Assembly: GCA_911728435.2 (NCBI GenBank)
Contig: OU452204.1
Coordinates: 3,906,001-3,970,000 of the forward strand
Length of the DNA stretch: 64,000 bases
Source of the DNA: Apoderus coryli
Taxonomy: Eukaryota > Arthropoda > Insecta > Coleoptera > Attelabidae
Direction of reading: 5' to 3'
Part shown: positions 61,990-64,000 of the stretch, piece by piece
Layout: each line of letters begins with the position of its first letter
Numbering within the stretch: the first letter of the stretch is position 1
Translations under genes and position numbers: made by a program
The notes under the pieces: model-generated
Databases searched by the model: none
What the model saw: the letters and a program-made list of their open reading frames with translations, nothing else
What the model was told of the DNA's origin: nothing

Positions 61990-62266
61990 TATATATATAT
62001 ACGTGTATACTCAAACGTTAAAAAGAAGGATCGTACAGCATAAGAGTGATACGAGAATTGGAAAACGGTCCTGTGCCTTGACAAATCATTGCCTAAACCT
62101 AGATCATAACTTCGATTATATGAATTCCACCATCTTAGATTTTGAGAAGAATTTAACTAAACGCTTGTTTTTAGAAATGACCCATATTAACGGTACCAAT
62201 AATACTATAAACGCTAACTCTGAAATTAGCCAGCTAAGCATAATTTACTCCAACTTACTTAACTGA
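61990..62266 (+). pseudogene. Penelope-like element GIY-YIG endonuclease, C-terminal part
   Basis: It reads QTLKRRIVQHKSDTRIGKRS, CALTNHCLNLDHNFDYMNST, ILDFEKNLTKRLFLEMTHIN and INANSEISQLSIIYSNLL, then stop. The LK.RI.QHK.D, ALT.H....H.FD and the late ILD.E.....R...E...I (catalytic Glu) are the PLE-type GIY-YIG pattern. The front of the domain (the GIY-YIG strands proper) is replaced by a short TA-rich sequence, and the RT is absent, so the copy is 5'-truncated. Confidence 0.82.
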
Positions 62267-62640
62267 ACAACTCTCCCGCGCCGTATATGTAATAGATGAG
62301 AGATCAAATAGGTAAATAGTACGGTAGTTCAAAAATTTTTTAGGACTGTTTTTTTTCCCTTTCAATATCGGAAATTTTTGTACCTAACAAGGATAATGCA
62401 CCTCACAAATTTTTATTAGATTTTAACTGTGTATGTGAACGAAATTTGTTGTGATTTTATATATTTATTCGTTGTCATGTTTTCTGTTGACGTTTTTGGT
62501 TGGTGTAATTAACTCTGATGTAAGTTTTTTTTTTTTTTTAATGTATGTGTTTAATATAAGAATACTTTGTAGCTTTGCCTCCTGATGGAGTCACTGATAG
62601 ATGACGAAATATATTACAGACCGCTATTCCTGATAATACA
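62267..62640 (+). mobile_element. PLE 3' region with degenerate hammerhead-like motif
   Basis: Downstream of the endonuclease stop, CTGATGGAGTCACTGATAGA then TGACGAAATA (62581-62610) shows the same order of CUGAUG-like box, stem (GTCA/TGAC) and GAAA. One extra base lies in the first box and stem I does not pair. It is the position where other PLE ends here carry the motif. Confidence 0.5.
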
Positions 62641-63035
62641 AATTCACTATATATGTATAGATACCTAAACCTAATATTATAATAAGATCCTGTTTTTATA
62701 TTATCGTAGTGAATTGATAAAATAAGGGTAGTAGATACACGTTGATAATGTGTAAATGATCTTGAAACTGAGATTTTATTTAACAGTATTTAATACAAAG
62801 ATGGTGGGTTGTTTATATTTAGGGACCAACAAGAAAATCACCCAATGAAATATTTATTCAGTTCAAACAAATATTTGTTTGAAATTTCACGGGCGTTTAT
62901 GTCAAACGCGAAATCAACTAGGCGTATTAGGTATACCTATATAAACAAACATTTTTTTGTTTTAAATATATGATTTGTTCTATCCAAATAAATATGATCG
63001 GCAAATTCTGATAGTTTGTTACAAAGAAATATTTA
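62641..63035. other. No supported gene
   Basis: AT-rich; includes CAAACAAATATTTGTTTGAA, a perfect short palindrome near 62865. Confidence 0.4.
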
Positions 63036-63037
63036 TT

Positions 63038-63630
63038 TCTTCAAACATTCTTTTTCTAGAAATTAATTTGCAAATATTATTATTAATAAAACCAGAAACT
63101 GTATGGATCAATTGTTCAAAAAACCGTACACACGTAATATTTTTGGGGATTGTTTCATTTTGAACACCCTCTAGATCTGATTTAAGATAGATATATATTA
63201 TTATTTTTAAAGAGCAGGTTATTTAGTTGTAGCCAAAATTGTTTGGGTAATAGTTTCATTATTTATAAAAGTCCATACAAAAATCTTAAATCAGATGTAC
63301 AGGGTGTTCAAAATGAAACAAGTTCCAAATTATTACGTGTGTAGGTGTTTTTTGAACAATTCATCCAAACAGTTCTTATAGTTTTATTAACAAAAATATT
63401 TGTAAATTAAAATACAAAATATTCTACCAAAATTAAGTGAGGGACACATTTGTCTTGCTTATGGCGCTCGAGAGGATGCGTCCACGGATCTCCTCTAAAG
63501 GCAGGCACCAACCATACCGTTTCTGATACTCAAGGGGTCAGGCCAACTCCGGTGATCCTTCTCCAGCCATTGCTCCAAGGCATCGCAAATTAATTTCTAG
63601 AAAAAAATATGTTTGAAGAAATAAATATTT
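63038..63630. mobile_element. Palindromic MITE with an insertion in one arm
   Basis: 63060-63190 mirrors 63285-63415 (ACAGGGTGTTCAAAATGAAA against TTTCATTTTGAACACCCTCT, ATTACGTGTGTA against TACACACGTAAT). The outermost piece of the left arm (TTCAAACATTCTTTTTCTAG, 63042) finds its partner only at 63600-63620. About 160 bp at 63425-63585 interrupt the right arm and are clearly richer in GC than the rest. The insert has no target duplication I can see. Confidence 0.7.
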
Positions 63631-64000
63631 ATTTGGAACAAACAAAGTATTTATTGGAAGTGTAGTAGTACTAATTAACCGGAGTTATATATAGATAGGA
63701 TAATGAATGCAGAGAGTATTACCCCGTCTAAACCCTAATAAGATAATTAGTATAGCCACTAGGTTCGAATTTAATACATAATATTTAACGAGCGGTAAAC
63801 TAGATGTTGCGTAATTCTCAAAGACCCAAATTATGATAGTCAAAAGAATAATAACAGAATCAAACTATTAAACGAAAGAAACAAACAACTAATAGCTAAT
63901 CAAACCTTTTTTAGATGTCAAAGCAACTTTGGCGTCGTTCACAACACTTCCACCTTGTTTAACACTACTGTTTCAAGACTTATTCATTTTGTGTCCCCAC
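63631..64000. other. No supported feature
   Basis: AT-rich, no motif recognised up to the window edge. Confidence 0.4.

Noticed and set aside
1..64000. CRISPR arrays, prokaryotic operons, phage or plasmid modules
   Set aside because: Repeat lengths and spacing do not fit, and polyadenylation signals, introns and eukaryotic transposons show an animal genome.

Overview
This is an AT-rich, intron-poor, transposon-dominated stretch of an arthropod genome, most likely an insect; a beetle or hemipteran would fit, but the window alone does not settle the order. I see no ordinary host protein-coding gene with confidence. The closest candidates are a spliced THAP-domain fragment near 15.6 kb that carries a frameshift and a short exon-like stretch near 30.3 kb. 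Nearly everything else recognisable is a transposable element or the wreck of one.

Layout. 0-2 kb: 5' half of a minus-strand non-LTR retrotransposon (ORF1 plus the endonuclease part of ORF2, running off the left edge). 2.8-3.5 kb: degenerate tandem repeats. 3.6-4.9 kb: two non-LTR 3' fragments. 5.5 kb: tRNA-like sequence. 5.7-6.5 kb: PIF/Harbinger element with TTA target duplication. 6.6-11.3 kb: an I/LOA-like RT fragment, an inverted pair of CR1/Jockey-like 3' ends, and a deleted hAT inserted into a reverse transcriptase at its GVPQGS motif. 12.0-14.0 kb: another non-LTR fragment split by a solo LTR with a 4-bp target duplication. 15.5-16.2 kb: THAP pseudogene. 17.9-23.7 kb: mariner remnants, palindromic MITE-like elements and TA microsatellites.

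24.5-28.5 kb holds an apparently intact CR1/Jockey-type non-LTR retrotransposon (ORF1 225 aa, ORF2 943 aa). 28.6-29.6 kb: transposase-like remnant and the 3' end of a Penelope-like element (PLE). 31.1-35.7 kb: a mariner split by several kilobases of later insertions, including a 40-bp minisatellite in LTR-element-like sequence and a decayed non-LTR. 36.4-40.4 kb: a non-LTR split by a copia element with an 859-aa integrase/RT/RNase H frame. 40.6-41.4 kb: end of a restriction-like-endonuclease (R2/R4/Dong-type) element. 41.5-43.9 kb: a 2.4-kb fold-back element. 44.7-49.1 kb: a nearly intact CR1-like element with PHD-finger and SGNH/esterase ORF1 (one frameshift) and an intact 951-aa ORF2. 49.8-53.7 kb: an intact long-TIR mariner with 370-aa transposase nested inside the terminal repeat of a defective related mariner. 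54.8-57.4 kb: a hAT with 8-bp target duplication, itself carrying a non-LTR insert. 58.8-59.9 kb: decayed RT. 60-60.4 kb: 65-bp tandem repeats. 61.4-62.6 kb: a palindrome-rich block containing a complete hammerhead-ribozyme architecture on the minus strand, next to a PLE GIY-YIG endonuclease fragment. 63-63.6 kb: another palindromic MITE.

How the parts work together: the elements form insertion chronologies, with at least six nestings that can be read directly. The recurring terminus TACAGGGTG links many of the mariner/MITE elements. The most unusual single signal is the hammerhead at 61,471-61,514, with four or five decayed hammerhead-like PLE termini elsewhere in the window. All coordinates of decayed elements are hand-read and approximate to about 10-30 bases unless a target duplication is named.
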